Made by a program: the position numbers and the translations under genes. Of a DNA stretch of 64,000 nt, positions 49,369 to 57,442 are shown piece after piece (within the stretch, counting starts at the first letter, position 1; each line of letters opens with the position of its first letter). Source of the DNA: Sulfitobacter sp. DFL-14 (lineage in GTDB: Bacteria > Pseudomonadota > Alphaproteobacteria > Rhodobacterales > Rhodobacteraceae); assembly GCF_003335585.1 (NCBI RefSeq), contig NZ_QBFD01000046.1:1-64000 (forward strand), in the 5' to 3' direction. The notes beneath the pieces are model-generated. The model did no database searches, had not been told where the DNA came from, and saw only the letters and a program-made list of their open reading frames with translations.

Positions 49369-49421
49369 CCAAGCACAATAGCCGTCTCCCCCTGCGGGGG
49401 CCCCTCGGCGATTGTGCTTGG
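49369..49421. repeat. large nested hairpin in a convergent intergenic region
   Basis: Perfect 11-bp outer arms CCAAGCACAAT (49369-49379) and ATTGTGCTTGG (49411-49421) enclose a GC-rich inner hairpin (CCCC-CTGC-GGGG). It lies between the convergent monooxygenase and cupin genes. It may be a bidirectional terminator without a T-run, or a small mobile or REP-like palindrome. Confidence 0.5.
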
Positions 49422-49480
49422 CAATCCGGTCGTCTGGCGCCCTGACGTTCTCAAGCAAGGGCGGCGCCAGACCAGGGATG

Positions 49481-49897
49481 TCAGCGGGGAATGTCGAAGC
49501 CGGGGGGCGCGAGGGTGAAGCCTTCGAACTGGAAGCCGGGAGAGACGGTGCAGCTGACCAGGGTGTAATCGCCGGTGCTGCGCGCGGCCTGCCAGTGGTT
49601 TTCCGGCACGATCACCTGTGGCGCGCCCTGCGACAGATCCGGGGTCAGCAGGTGATCGCGCGCGGGCCCTGCATCGGTTGCGGACAGCGACAGGACCAGC
49701 GGTGCGCCCGCGTGGTAGAGCCAGATCTCGGTTGCATCGACCCGGTGCCAATGGCTGCGCTCGCCCGCCTTCAGCAGGAAATAGATGCAGGTGCCGCTGG
49801 GGCGGCCCGCGTTCCCGGCCACCCAGGTCTGGCGGTAATGGCCGCCCTCCGGATGCGGGGCTAGGTCGAGCTGCGCGATGATCTGGTCGGCGGTCAT
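49481..49897 (-). CDS. cupin domain protein (DUF985 type)
   Basis: This 138-residue single-domain beta barrel has the family blocks LDLAPHPEGGHYRQTWVA near the N-terminus, IYFLLKAGERSHWHRVDATEIWLYHAGAPL across about 38-67 and ENHWQAARSTGDYTLVSC near 100-117. His and Glu residues (SHWHR, TEIW) could bind a metal. The function of DUF985 proteins is not established. It is followed downstream by the hairpin region and lies 11 bp after the GNAT gene in the same direction, so the two may be co-transcribed with eno. Confidence 0.9.
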   Translation of the reverse strand: MTADQIIAQLDLAPHPEGGHYRQTWVAGNAGRPSGTCIYFLLKAGERSHWHRVDATEIWLYHAGAPLVLSLSATDAGPARDHLLTPDLSQGAPQVIVPENHWQAARSTGDYTLVSCTVSPGFQFEGFTLAPPGFDIPR

Positions 49898-49908
49898 GGG
49901 CAGGCCTC

Positions 49909-50430
49909 TCAGTTCAGCGGATATTCGAAAAACAGCAGATGGGGCAGGGCTTCTTCCGGGAGCGGCTGGTAGGGTCCGCGTGCCTTGAACCCCAGCGCAA
50001 GATAGAGCGGGCCCGCCGCGGGCAGGCTGCGCGAGGTGTCAAGCACGACGCGGGTGAAACCATCCGCGCGGGCCTGATCCAGCAGGGCGCGGCAGATCGT
50101 CTTGGCCAATCCCGCGCCGCGCGCGGCCGGGCTGACGAAAACGCGTTTGATCTCGGATGTCTGTCCGTCCAGCGGATGCGACATGCCGCAGGCGACGGGG
50201 CTGCCCTCTGCGGATCTTGCCAGCAGGATCACACCTTTTGGCCGGGCGTGGATCACCGGCAGCTCCGCCATCAGCGCCTCGTATTTGGGCACCGGATAGA
50301 AGGTTTCGGTGATGTCCCGGTCTTTCGGCGAATTGGCGACCAGGGTGGCGCGGTAATCCCAGCACAGGGCGACCACCGCCGCGAGGTCAGCGGGGGTGGT
50401 CGCCTGAACGATGCTGTAACTCTCAGCCAC
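49909..50430 (-). CDS. GNAT family N-acetyltransferase
   Basis: This protein has about 173 residues from a GTG at 50430, which overlaps the eno stop by 8 bp. A longer frame from 50469 would add 13 residues inside eno and is less likely. Acetyl-CoA binding motif A is visible as KRVFVSPAARGAGLAKTICRALL (about 98-120), followed by LDTSRSLPAAGPLYLALGF of motif B. The substrate is unknown. It sits between eno and the cupin gene with overlap or an 11-bp gap, so it is probably part of an eno-GNAT-cupin transcript. Confidence 0.85.
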   Translation of the reverse strand: MAESYSIVQATTPADLAAVVALCWDYRATLVANSPKDRDITETFYPVPKYEALMAELPVIHARPKGVILLARSAEGSPVACGMSHPLDGQTSEIKRVFVSPAARGAGLAKTICRALLDQARADGFTRVVLDTSRSLPAAGPLYLALGFKARGPYQPLPEEALPHLLFFEYPLN

Positions 50431-51700
50431 GCAGGATGTCGCGGCCCGCGTATTCGGCCGTTTCACCAAGCGATTCCTCGATCCGGATCAACTGGTTGTA
50501 CTTTGCCAGCCGGTCGGAGCGCGCGAGGCTGCCGGTCTTGATCTGGCCGCAGTTGGTGGCAACCGCAAGATCCGCGATGGTGGCATCCTCGGTCTCGCCC
50601 GAGCGGTGCGACATCACATTGGTGAACCCCGCGCGATGCGCCATCTCGACGGCTTTCAGCGTTTCGGTCAGCGTGCCGATCTGGTTGACCTTGACCAGCA
50701 TGGAATTGGCCGAGCCGCGCTTGATCCCTTCGGCAAGGCGGGCAGGGTTGGTCACGAAAAGATCGTCGCCCACCAGCTGCACCTTGTCGCCCAGACGCGC
50801 GGTCAGCGCCGCCCAGCCGTCCCAGTCATCCTCCGACATGCCATCCTCGATCGAGATGATCGGGTAATCGGCCACCAGGGCGGCGAGGTAATCGACGTTT
50901 TCAGCCGAGCTCAGCTTCTTGCCTTCGCCCGCCAGGGTATAGACGCCGGACTGGTAATATTCGGTGGCGGCACAATCGAGCGCGAGATACATGTCCTCGC
51001 CCGGTCTGTAGCCTGCTTTTTCGATGGATTTCAGAATGAAATCAAGCGCGTCGCGGGTGGAGCTGATGTTGGGGGCAAAGCCGCCCTCGTCGCCGACACC
51101 GGTGGCCAGACCCGCCGCCGAGAGTTCCTTTTTCAGGGTGTGAAAGACTTCGGCCCCCATGCGCACGGCGTCGCGGATGTTTTCCGCGGCAACCGGCATG
51201 ATCATGAATTCCTGGATGTCGATGGGGTTGTCGGCATGTTCGCCGCCGTTGATGATGTTCATCATCGGCACCGGCAGAACCCGGGCCGAGGTGCCGCCGA
51301 CATAGCGGTAAAGCGGTTGCGTGCAGAAATCCGCCGCCGCCTTGGCCGCGGCCAGGGACACGCCCAGGATCGCATTGGCGCCCAGGCGGCTCTTGTTCTC
51401 GGTGCCGTCCAGCTCGATCATCATCGAGTCGATTTCGACCTGTTCGGTGGCGTCGATGCCCACCAGCGCCTCGGCGATTTCGCCGTTCACGGCGGCGCAG
51501 GCCTCCAGCACGCCCTTGCCCATGTAGCGGGCCTGGTCGCCGTCGCGGCGCTCGACCGCCTCATAGGCCCCGGTGGAGGCGCCCGAGGGCACGGCGGCGC
51601 GGCCCATGGTGCCATCTTCGAGGATCACGTCGACCTCGACCGTGGGGTTGCCCCGGCTGTCCAGGATTTCGCGGGCATGGATGTCGATGATGGTGCTCAT
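50423..51700 (-). CDS. eno: enolase (phosphopyruvate hydratase)
   Basis: This 425-residue glycolytic enzyme interconverts 2-phosphoglycerate and phosphoenolpyruvate. Family blocks are MSTIIDIHAREILDSRGNPT at the start, SGASTGAYEAVERRDGD (about 40-56), the Mg ligand in YLALDCAATEYY, IEDGMSEDDWDGW, VGDDLFVTN (catalytic Lys follows in MLVKVNQIGT) and SHRSGETEDATIADLAV near 370. AGGA precedes the ATG at 51700, whereas upstream frame extension is not enolase-like. The upstream region carries a tandem palindrome array. Confidence 0.98.
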   Translation of the reverse strand: MSTIIDIHAREILDSRGNPTVEVDVILEDGTMGRAAVPSGASTGAYEAVERRDGDQARYMGKGVLEACAAVNGEIAEALVGIDATEQVEIDSMMIELDGTENKSRLGANAILGVSLAAAKAAADFCTQPLYRYVGGTSARVLPVPMMNIINGGEHADNPIDIQEFMIMPVAAENIRDAVRMGAEVFHTLKKELSAAGLATGVGDEGGFAPNISSTRDALDFILKSIEKAGYRPGEDMYLALDCAATEYYQSGVYTLAGEGKKLSSAENVDYLAALVADYPIISIEDGMSEDDWDGWAALTARLGDKVQLVGDDLFVTNPARLAEGIKRGSANSMLVKVNQIGTLTETLKAVEMAHRAGFTNVMSHRSGETEDATIADLAVATNCGQIKTGSLARSDRLAKYNQLIRIEESLGETAEYAGRDILRG

Positions 51701-51971
51701 GAGATGTCCTAAGGTAAATGGCTTTGAGCGGGTTTTAGCGGCATGGGGCCGGGATGAAAAGAAGGCTTTGCGGGTGAGCGTCAGCGGGTAGCCCCGCGTC
51801 GGCGGACAGGGGGGCGGACAGGGGGGGCAAAGGAGCCTCGGCTTGCCGGGGATTCGCGGTGCCGTCAAAGGCATGCAAAAAGCACGCTAAAGCGCTTCGG
51901 AATGTTTCAAGCCTATCCCGAAACGCTGTAATGCCTGCAAGTGCTTGCGATGTTTGCCATCCCGAAATGAT
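51701..51971. other. eno upstream region, proximal part
   Basis: No gene is seen. It contains a 12-bp tandem duplication (GGCGGACAGGGG twice, 51801-51824). About 60-80 bp farther out is a loosely symmetric stretch with AAGCGCTTCGG (51890-51900) and CCCGAAACGCT (51918-51928). The eno promoter must lie here or in the array beyond, but I cannot place it with confidence. Confidence 0.5.
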
Positions 51972-52021
51972 GACATGTCATTTTTGACATGTCTTCGGTG
52001 ACATGTCTTGCATGACATGTC
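51972..52021. repeat. array of four GACATGTC palindromes at 14-bp period
   Basis: GACATGTC occurs at 51972, 51986, 52000 and 52014, with 6-bp spacers that differ in sequence (ATTTTT, TTCGGT, TTGCAT). A degenerate GACATTTC follows at 52044. The fixed spacing with divergent spacers looks like a set of binding sites rather than a simple tandem duplication. It lies after the stop of an EamA gene and 270-320 bp upstream of eno. Confidence 0.85.
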
Positions 52022-52087
52022 GTCCTTGATCTCGTCCCTTGCGGACATTTCGTCCCTGGCGGCTCAGGCCGCGGCATCGTCATGCGC

Positions 52088-52957
52088 TCAGGGCAGCACG
52101 CCGATCCTACGCTCGCGCCAGACCGTGTAGATGCCCGACAGCACGATCACCGCCGCGCCGATCAATGTCAGCGCATCGGGGCTTTCGCCAAAGACCGTCA
52201 CGCCGATGACCAGCGCGAACAGCAGCCGCGCATAGCGGAACGGGGTCACGAAACTGACCTGGCCCACGCGCATCGCCGCGACGATGGCATAATAGGCCAG
52301 GATGCCGACGCTCATGCCGCTCAGGAAATAGACCCATTCGATCCCGCGCGGCAGCACGAAGGTATCACCCTGCGCGGCCATCAGGATCAGCCCCGCCGGG
52401 ACCACCACGGCGAATCCCAGAAAGCTGAGCTGCATGGTGGAAAAGACCGCCGGCGTGCGCCGGGTCGCCAGATCGCGCATTGCCAGGGCAAAGACCGCGC
52501 CCACCGCCAGCAGCGACAGCATCTGGAAACTCTCCATGCCGGGCCGGATGATCAGCAGCACGCCCAGCAGCCCCGCGATGATCGCGCTCCAGCGCCGCCA
52601 GCCGACCGCTTCACCCAGAAACAGCGCCGCCCCCAGGGTGACCACCAGCGGCGTGGCCTGAAGGATCGCCGAGGCGCTGGAAATCGGCGTCAGCACGATG
52701 GCAGAGACAAAGCACATCGTGCCGATGATTTCCCCCAGCGCGCGCAGGGCGATGGGCAGGTTCAGCATGTCGCGGCTCAGCGGTTTGCGCCCCTGTGCAA
52801 GGACAGCGCCGCCAAAGACCAGCGCGCCGCCAAGCCCCAGCATGACCAGAATCTGCCCGACGCTCAGCGCATCGGCCAGCAGCTTGATGAACATGTCCTC
52901 AAAGGCAAAGCCCAGCATCGACAGCACCATCAGCGCCGCGCCGCGAAAATTGTCCAT
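52088..52957 (-). CDS. EamA/DMT family transporter
   Basis: This 289-residue permease has about ten membrane segments in two EamA repeats (first: GAALMVLSMLGFAFEDMFIKL; second begins near 150). The conserved SSASAILQATPLVVTLGAALFLGE block closes the first half. The substrate is unknown. ATG 52957 has AAAGGA 7 nt upstream, and a frame extending to 53143 is out of character and rejected. It is divergent from the AbrB-type permease (98 bp). Its transcript would run towards the GACATGTC array and eno. Confidence 0.9.
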   Translation of the reverse strand: MDNFRGAALMVLSMLGFAFEDMFIKLLADALSVGQILVMLGLGGALVFGGAVLAQGRKPLSRDMLNLPIALRALGEIIGTMCFVSAIVLTPISSASAILQATPLVVTLGAALFLGEAVGWRRWSAIIAGLLGVLLIIRPGMESFQMLSLLAVGAVFALAMRDLATRRTPAVFSTMQLSFLGFAVVVPAGLILMAAQGDTFVLPRGIEWVYFLSGMSVGILAYYAIVAAMRVGQVSFVTPFRYARLLFALVIGVTVFGESPDALTLIGAAVIVLSGIYTVWRERRIGVLP

Positions 52958-53055
52958 GATGCCGTCCTTTGCCAGTTGCCGCACCGTTGCCCGGTTTTTG
53001 TGCAAAGGACAAGGGACGGCTGGCAGGCGCGCATCTGCGATGATAGCTGTCGGCC

Positions 53056-54114
53056 ATGCGCTGGCCAAACATGACCCTCCCGCCACTGGTAACCTTGCTG
53101 ACACTTGCTGTCGGCGCCTTTGGTGCCGCTGCGGCCTGGGCAATGTCCGCGCCGATCTTCATCCTGCTGGGGCCTGCGGTGGCGGTCTCGCTGGCCGGGC
53201 TGGCGGGGCTACGCACCGGGGTCGACCTGCGGCTGCGCGATGCCTGCTTTGTGGTGCTGGGCATTGCCGTGGGCGCGGGCTTTGACAGCGACGCATTGGG
53301 CGCGATGCTGCGCTGGCCGCTGGCCTTCGTGCTGATGGCGCTGGTGCTCTGGCTGATCCTTGTGGCCAGCCGCGCGGTGCTGACCCGGCACTTCGGTTTC
53401 GACGGACGCTCGGCGCTGCTGGCAGCCGCTCCGGGGCACCTCAGCTTTGTCATCGCCATCGCGGCGGACAGCGGGCTGGATGTGCCGCGCGTCTCCATCG
53501 TCCAGTCGGTGCGCCTGCTGGCGCTGACGCTGGTGGTGCCCTTTGTCGCCATCGCACTGGGGGTCGAGGTTTCGGGCAATATCGCCCCGCAGGGGCAGGC
53601 GATGGGCCTTGGCACCCTTGCCATGCTCGCGCTGGTCTCGCTCGGGCTGGGGCAGGTCTTTGCCGGGCTGTCGGTGCCCGCGCCGCTGCTGCTGGGGGCG
53701 ATGGTCGCCTCTGCCCTGGGGCATTTGACGGGGCTTGCCACGGGGGTGCTGCCGGGCTGGCTGATCCAGCCTGCCTATCTGGTGCTTGGCGCGCTGATCG
53801 GCACCCGGTTCTCCGGCGTGACACCCGCCCTGCTGATGCAGGGGCTGGGCGCGGGGCTGATGGTGACGGCGGTTGCCGTCGGGGTTGCGGGGCTGGGCGC
53901 GCTGCCGGTGGCGCTGGCACTGGGCATGCCGCTGGCCCATGTGCTGGTGGCCTTTGCCCCCGGCGGGCTTGAGACGATGATCGCTCTCGGCGTGGTGCTG
54001 GGGGTGGTTCCCGGCTTTGTCGCGGCCTGCCACATCGCGCGACTGCTGGTGCTGACCGTGCTGCTGCCCCTGATGCTGGGCCGCCGGACCCCGGCGGCAG
54101 AGGGCTGCCCGTAG
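53056..54114 (+). CDS. AbrB family membrane protein (putative transporter)
   Basis: This 352-residue, very hydrophobic protein has two homologous halves, each with several membrane helices. It matches the AbrB_dup family (sometimes annotated as ammonia monooxygenase, which is a misnomer). Blocks include ALLAAAPGHLSFVIAIAADS in the first half and VAFAPGGLETMIALGVVLG in the second. The function is not established. A second in-frame ATG at 53071 is possible, and neither has a good ribosome binding site. It is divergent from the EamA gene. Confidence 0.85.
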   Translation: MRWPNMTLPPLVTLLTLAVGAFGAAAAWAMSAPIFILLGPAVAVSLAGLAGLRTGVDLRLRDACFVVLGIAVGAGFDSDALGAMLRWPLAFVLMALVLWLILVASRAVLTRHFGFDGRSALLAAAPGHLSFVIAIAADSGLDVPRVSIVQSVRLLALTLVVPFVAIALGVEVSGNIAPQGQAMGLGTLAMLALVSLGLGQVFAGLSVPAPLLLGAMVASALGHLTGLATGVLPGWLIQPAYLVLGALIGTRFSGVTPALLMQGLGAGLMVTAVAVGVAGLGALPVALALGMPLAHVLVAFAPGGLETMIALGVVLGVVPGFVAACHIARLLVLTVLLPLMLGRRTPAAEGCP

Positions 54115-54254
54115 CGAACGACGCGCGGTCAGATGATCAAATTTAAGTTAATCAATAGGTTCGCCGCAGGGAACCCCATGACGCAGGCTCTGCCTGCGCC
54201 GTCCTCTCAGTTTTCCATCCAGCCGGCCCAGGGCGCCCCCGGTGGCGTGGTGAG

Positions 54255-54977
54255 CTAATTCTTCGGTCGGATCACCAGCCGGTTGCCGTTCTTCTCGGTC
54301 TCCAGCGCGGTCAATGCCGCGACCAGCGCGCTCAGCTTGGAATGGCCATAGGTCCGCGTGTCAAAGTCCGGGTGGCTGGCCTGTATGGCCTGTCCGACCT
54401 GGCCAAGGTTGTACCAGCCGTCCTCGGCGTCGATCTTGTCCATCGCCTCTTCGAACAGCGGCAGGGCCTTGTCGGCCTTGGCATTGCTCTCCCTGACGGT
54501 CTTGGGCGCATCCGGGTCGGGGATGTTCTCGATCAGGATGAAGCGGTTATAGACATTGCGCAGCGCCGGGTTGGTCTTGGCCTCGCCGATGCCGATCACC
54601 GTCAGCCCGTCCTCGCGCAGGCGGTTCACCAATGCGGTGAAATCGCTGTCCGAGGAGACAATGACAAAGGCGTCGAACTTGCCACCATGCAGGATGTCCA
54701 TGGCATGGATCACCAGACCGATGTCGGTGGCGTTCTTGCCGGTGGAATTCGAGGTTTCCTGGTGCGCCACCAGACCCAGCTCGTGAATCGGCTGCTTCCA
54801 ACCCTTCAGATGCGGGTTCGACCAATCCCCATAGACCCGCCGCAGTGCGGGCTCCCCGATGGAGGCAACCTCGCGCATGATCTTGGTGGCATGTTTGGCG
54901 GGCACATTGTCCGCGTCGATCAGCACCGCCAGCAGGGGGCGGTCGCGTGGCGCGGTATTGCGGATTTGATCTGTCAT
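54255..54977 (-). CDS. NYN domain protein with C-terminal LOTUS/OST-HTH domain
   Basis: This 240-residue protein has a NYN (DUF88, PIN-like) nuclease domain at about 15-150. The acidic metal-site residues lie in VLIDADNVPAKHA, NATDIGLVIHAMDIL and VIVSSDSDFTALVNRLRE. The C-terminal domain (about 170-240: LFEEAMDKIDAEDGWYNLG, then TYGHSKLSALVAAL) fits the OST-HTH/LOTUS RNA-binding fold. Together these suggest a structured-RNA nuclease. ATG 54977 is preferred over 54998. No RNA-processing partner gene is adjacent. Confidence 0.88.
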   Translation of the reverse strand: MTDQIRNTAPRDRPLLAVLIDADNVPAKHATKIMREVASIGEPALRRVYGDWSNPHLKGWKQPIHELGLVAHQETSNSTGKNATDIGLVIHAMDILHGGKFDAFVIVSSDSDFTALVNRLREDGLTVIGIGEAKTNPALRNVYNRFILIENIPDPDAPKTVRESNAKADKALPLFEEAMDKIDAEDGWYNLGQVGQAIQASHPDFDTRTYGHSKLSALVAALTALETEKNGNRLVIRPKN

Positions 54978-55064
54978 GCATGCGGTGTGGCAGAGCACCG
55001 GGGTGAAGTCTAGCGACTTGAGTCATCGGCAGCGGATCAGGCGGGCGGCGGCACCGGAGCGCGG

Positions 55065-55817
55065 TTATTCCGGGGCAGGGGAACGGGCAGGAGGCTGGGC
55101 CAGATCGTCCAGCCCCTGCCGCAGCGCCTCGGCCATGCCGGTCGCCTCCATATGCATGCGAAGGCGCTGGTTGTAGCCGCCCGGCGTGTTCAGGGCCTCC
55201 AGCAGGGCTGTGCTTGTCAGGCCCGAGAGGTTGGAGGCCACCAGCGCCCGCAGGAAGGCCTCCGCCTGCGTCTTGTCCGACACATGATCGCCCAGCCAGT
55301 CTGCCGCGTCCTGCAGCATCCGTGCGACGGGCGAAAGCACGGCCTGAGCGCAAAGATATGCCGACAGTTCTTCCCCGGTCTGCAGCGGGAAGATGCTGTT
55401 CCGGGCGCCGAACAATTCGCCGACAAGGGCCTCGTCGCCCTGCATCATGACGGGTGTTCCGCCCTCGGCAATGCCGGGAAAGGGCATCATGATCGCCACC
55501 GCCCGCGCCGGGCGCACCATGGCATCGGCCTCAGCCAGGCTCGCCCCGGCCATGAAGGTGATGATCCGCTGGTCTTTGCGAAAGGTGAGCGCGCCCAGAA
55601 TCTCAGGCGCGGTTTCGGCCATCAGTCCCAGAAAGATCACATCGCTCGCATCCACGACGCCCTGATTGCCCGCGATGCTGACATTCGCGAGGCTTTCAGC
55701 CAGGGCACTTGCATGGGCCGCGCTGCGTTCTGATACGGTGATCTGATGGCCATCCGCCGCAATGCCCCGGACCGCTGCGCTGGCAATCATGCCGCATCCT
55801 ATGACGCCAATTCTCAT
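55065..55817 (-). CDS. pyrroline-5-carboxylate reductase-like protein
   Basis: This 250-residue protein has an N-terminal Rossmann fold (MRIGVIGCGMIASAAVRG, GxGxxxS/A) and a C-terminal helical domain resembling ProC (LVASNLSGLTSTALLEALNTPGGYNQRLR, about 192-220). ProC reduces P5C to proline with NAD(P)H. The conserved ProC core is only partly matched and the protein is slightly shorter than typical (about 270), so it may be a P5CR-like oxidoreductase with another substrate. It stands alone between the NYN gene and the low-GC accessory gene. Confidence 0.8.
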   Translation of the reverse strand: MRIGVIGCGMIASAAVRGIAADGHQITVSERSAAHASALAESLANVSIAGNQGVVDASDVIFLGLMAETAPEILGALTFRKDQRIITFMAGASLAEADAMVRPARAVAIMMPFPGIAEGGTPVMMQGDEALVGELFGARNSIFPLQTGEELSAYLCAQAVLSPVARMLQDAADWLGDHVSDKTQAEAFLRALVASNLSGLTSTALLEALNTPGGYNQRLRMHMEATGMAEALRQGLDDLAQPPARSPAPE

Positions 55818-55989
55818 GGTGTCGGAGGTTAGATGAATTTGATTTCGGCGTCATCAAGTGATCGAAGATGGGGAACCGGATCGTCGGCGTAGCGCAGTGA
55901 AGGACGGGAAAGAGTCCATTTTACTGGATGCTGCGACGTGGACGAACTTCAGCAGTGCGCAGGAAACGGACGTTCGGCGCAGCGCTCGA

Positions 55990-56742
55990 TCATGACGTAT
56001 CGCGATTGATCGGCAGCGCGAGCATTTTCAGGATGGGCGGAAATTTCCGGATGTCTTGGTCACGAATTCTCGGCTTAATAGAATCGGCAGTCCAGAAGCT
56101 GCCTTTCCCAGTGCCTCGGCTCGGAGGCGGCATAGTGAGACCGAACAGTAGACCATTCGCGATGAAGAAGAACGATCGTAGTCGTCGCCCTGCCGACATT
56201 GCTTCCCAGCTCGTTGGCGGTACAACGACGTCGCGCAGTGCTAAGGAAGAAAAGCGCTGTTTGCTATCGATCAGGTTCGAGACGGACATTGTCGCGAAGG
56301 CGTAGCGGTCGTCGTGTGTTTCGAAAACTCTACGTAACTGCATGCGCTCGCTATACTCAGTCTCCATGGATGCGTAGACGGCGCTCTTCGAGATTGCTGC
56401 ACGCCAAAGGACCGACGACACAAATCCAAGCATACGCTGAGGGTCTAGCGCTTGTCGCTTAACAGAAGGAGACCCGCTGAGTAGTTGTCGCATTTGGTTG
56501 ATCCAGCGGCCTCCATACTTATCGAAACAAGTGTTCAATTTAGCTTCGCAGGGTTCGCAGAGCAGGTGATCTCCCCCGCTATCGTTAGACCGGCGATAAT
56601 GTGGGCGTCGCCCTGTTATGAAGATGGTCTGACCGCTGTTGCGGCGCTGGATGTCTTTGATCAGAGCGTTCGGAATTGCGTGCGAGAGCGCAAGCTGACT
56701 TGGTTTCATGCATAGTTGGCAGATGCCTTGCTTCAGTGCCAT
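55990..56742 (-). CDS. HNH-like zinc-binding protein in a low-GC patch
   Basis: This 250-residue protein, counted from the ATG at 56742 (MALKQGICQLC), has CxxC (Cys8, Cys11), then LALSHAIPNALIK and, about 40 residues on, LLCEPCEAKLN with a second CxxC and KYGGRWIN. This CxxC-SHxIP-CxxC arrangement resembles HNH-type zinc-ribbon proteins of uncertain function. A nuclease role is an inference. The rest (about 90-250) has no recognised domain. Base composition is visibly lower in GC than in neighbours and codon use is different, so horizontal acquisition is likely. A repeat fragment flanks its 5' side. Confidence 0.65.
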   Translation of the reverse strand: MALKQGICQLCMKPSQLALSHAIPNALIKDIQRRNSGQTIFITGRRPHYRRSNDSGGDHLLCEPCEAKLNTCFDKYGGRWINQMRQLLSGSPSVKRQALDPQRMLGFVSSVLWRAAISKSAVYASMETEYSERMQLRRVFETHDDRYAFATMSVSNLIDSKQRFSSLALRDVVVPPTSWEAMSAGRRLRSFFFIANGLLFGLTMPPPSRGTGKGSFWTADSIKPRIRDQDIRKFPPILKMLALPINRDTS

Positions 56743-56869
56743 CTCACAACGCCTCCTGAGCGTAAACTTTATCGTAATGTCCAAAGACTGCAATCGGCCG
56801 GGATCGGCCATTGCTCACTGCGGCATGAACTGTTGTTTTGTCCGCAAAGTAGACCACCATGCGAGCTGC

Positions 56870-56962
56870 GGCAAAAGTCCGGTTTGGGAGTGCGAAGCAC
56901 GACCTCTCGCAAGGTTTCGGAAAATCCGAAGGGTCCGGGCACTTTCGCGCGGCATTCGACAA
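56870..56962 (-). repeat. interspersed repeat family, copy D (left part)
   Basis: On the minus strand from 56962 the sequence TTGTCGAATGCC opens a segment that matches copies B and C. The same 28-nt distance leads to GGATTTTC, then GAA.CCT, and further on CCAAACCGGAC. It lies between the low-GC HNH-like gene and mur. No gene is supported over it. Confidence 0.55.
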
Positions 56963-57028
56963 TGCCACATCCTGTGATCCCCCGATGACGTTGACCGTTG
57001 TGCCCAACACCCACCCAGCGGAAATCCT

Positions 57029-57442
57029 TCAGGACTTCTTGATCGGCACGCCGTAAAGCTCAAGCCGGTGACCGCGCAGTTCATAGCCCAGTTTCTCGGC
57101 GATCTTTTCCTGCAGTGCCTCGATCTCGGCGTCGACAAATTCGATCACCTCGCCCGAATGCATGTCGATCAGGTGATCGTGGTGGTCGCGTTCCGCGTCT
57201 TCATAGCGCGCGCGGCCGTCGCCGAATTCCAGCTTGTCGAGAATCCCCGCCTCTTCAAACAGTTTCACGGTCCGGTACACGGTCGCGATGGAGATGCCGG
57301 CGTCCAGGGCCACGGCGCGGCTGAACAGCGCCTCCACATCGGGGTGGTCCTCGCTCTCTTCGATCACGGTGGCGATGGTACGGCGCTGGCCGGTCATGCG
57401 CAGGCCCATGGCCTCGCAGCGTTTGATGATGGGTTTGCTCAT
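57029..57442 (-). CDS. mur: Fur family regulator, Mur-type (manganese-responsive)
   Basis: This 137-residue metal-dependent repressor has the winged HTH (about 1-80: GMRMTGQRR-like start GLRMTGQRRTIATVIEESEDHPDVEALF, with SIATVYRTVKLFEEAG as recognition region). The metal-binding block is DHHDHLIDMHSGEVIEFVD (His87, His88, Asp89, His90). The CxxC structural zinc site of Fur is absent. This pattern and the ending GHRLELYGVP match the rhizobial Mur/Fur group that senses Mn(II), not Irr. Targets usually include Mn uptake genes, none of which are in the window. It lies downstream of a CTGC-N3-GCAG site at 57551. Confidence 0.9.
   Translation of the reverse strand: MSKPIIKRCEAMGLRMTGQRRTIATVIEESEDHPDVEALFSRAVALDAGISIATVYRTVKLFEEAGILDKLEFGDGRARYEDAERDHHDHLIDMHSGEVIEFVDAEIEALQEKIAEKLGYELRGHRLELYGVPIKKS

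Noticed and set aside
51972..52021. Palindrome array as a CRISPR
   Set aside because: Repeats of 8 bp with 6-bp spacers are far too short and there are no cas genes in the window.
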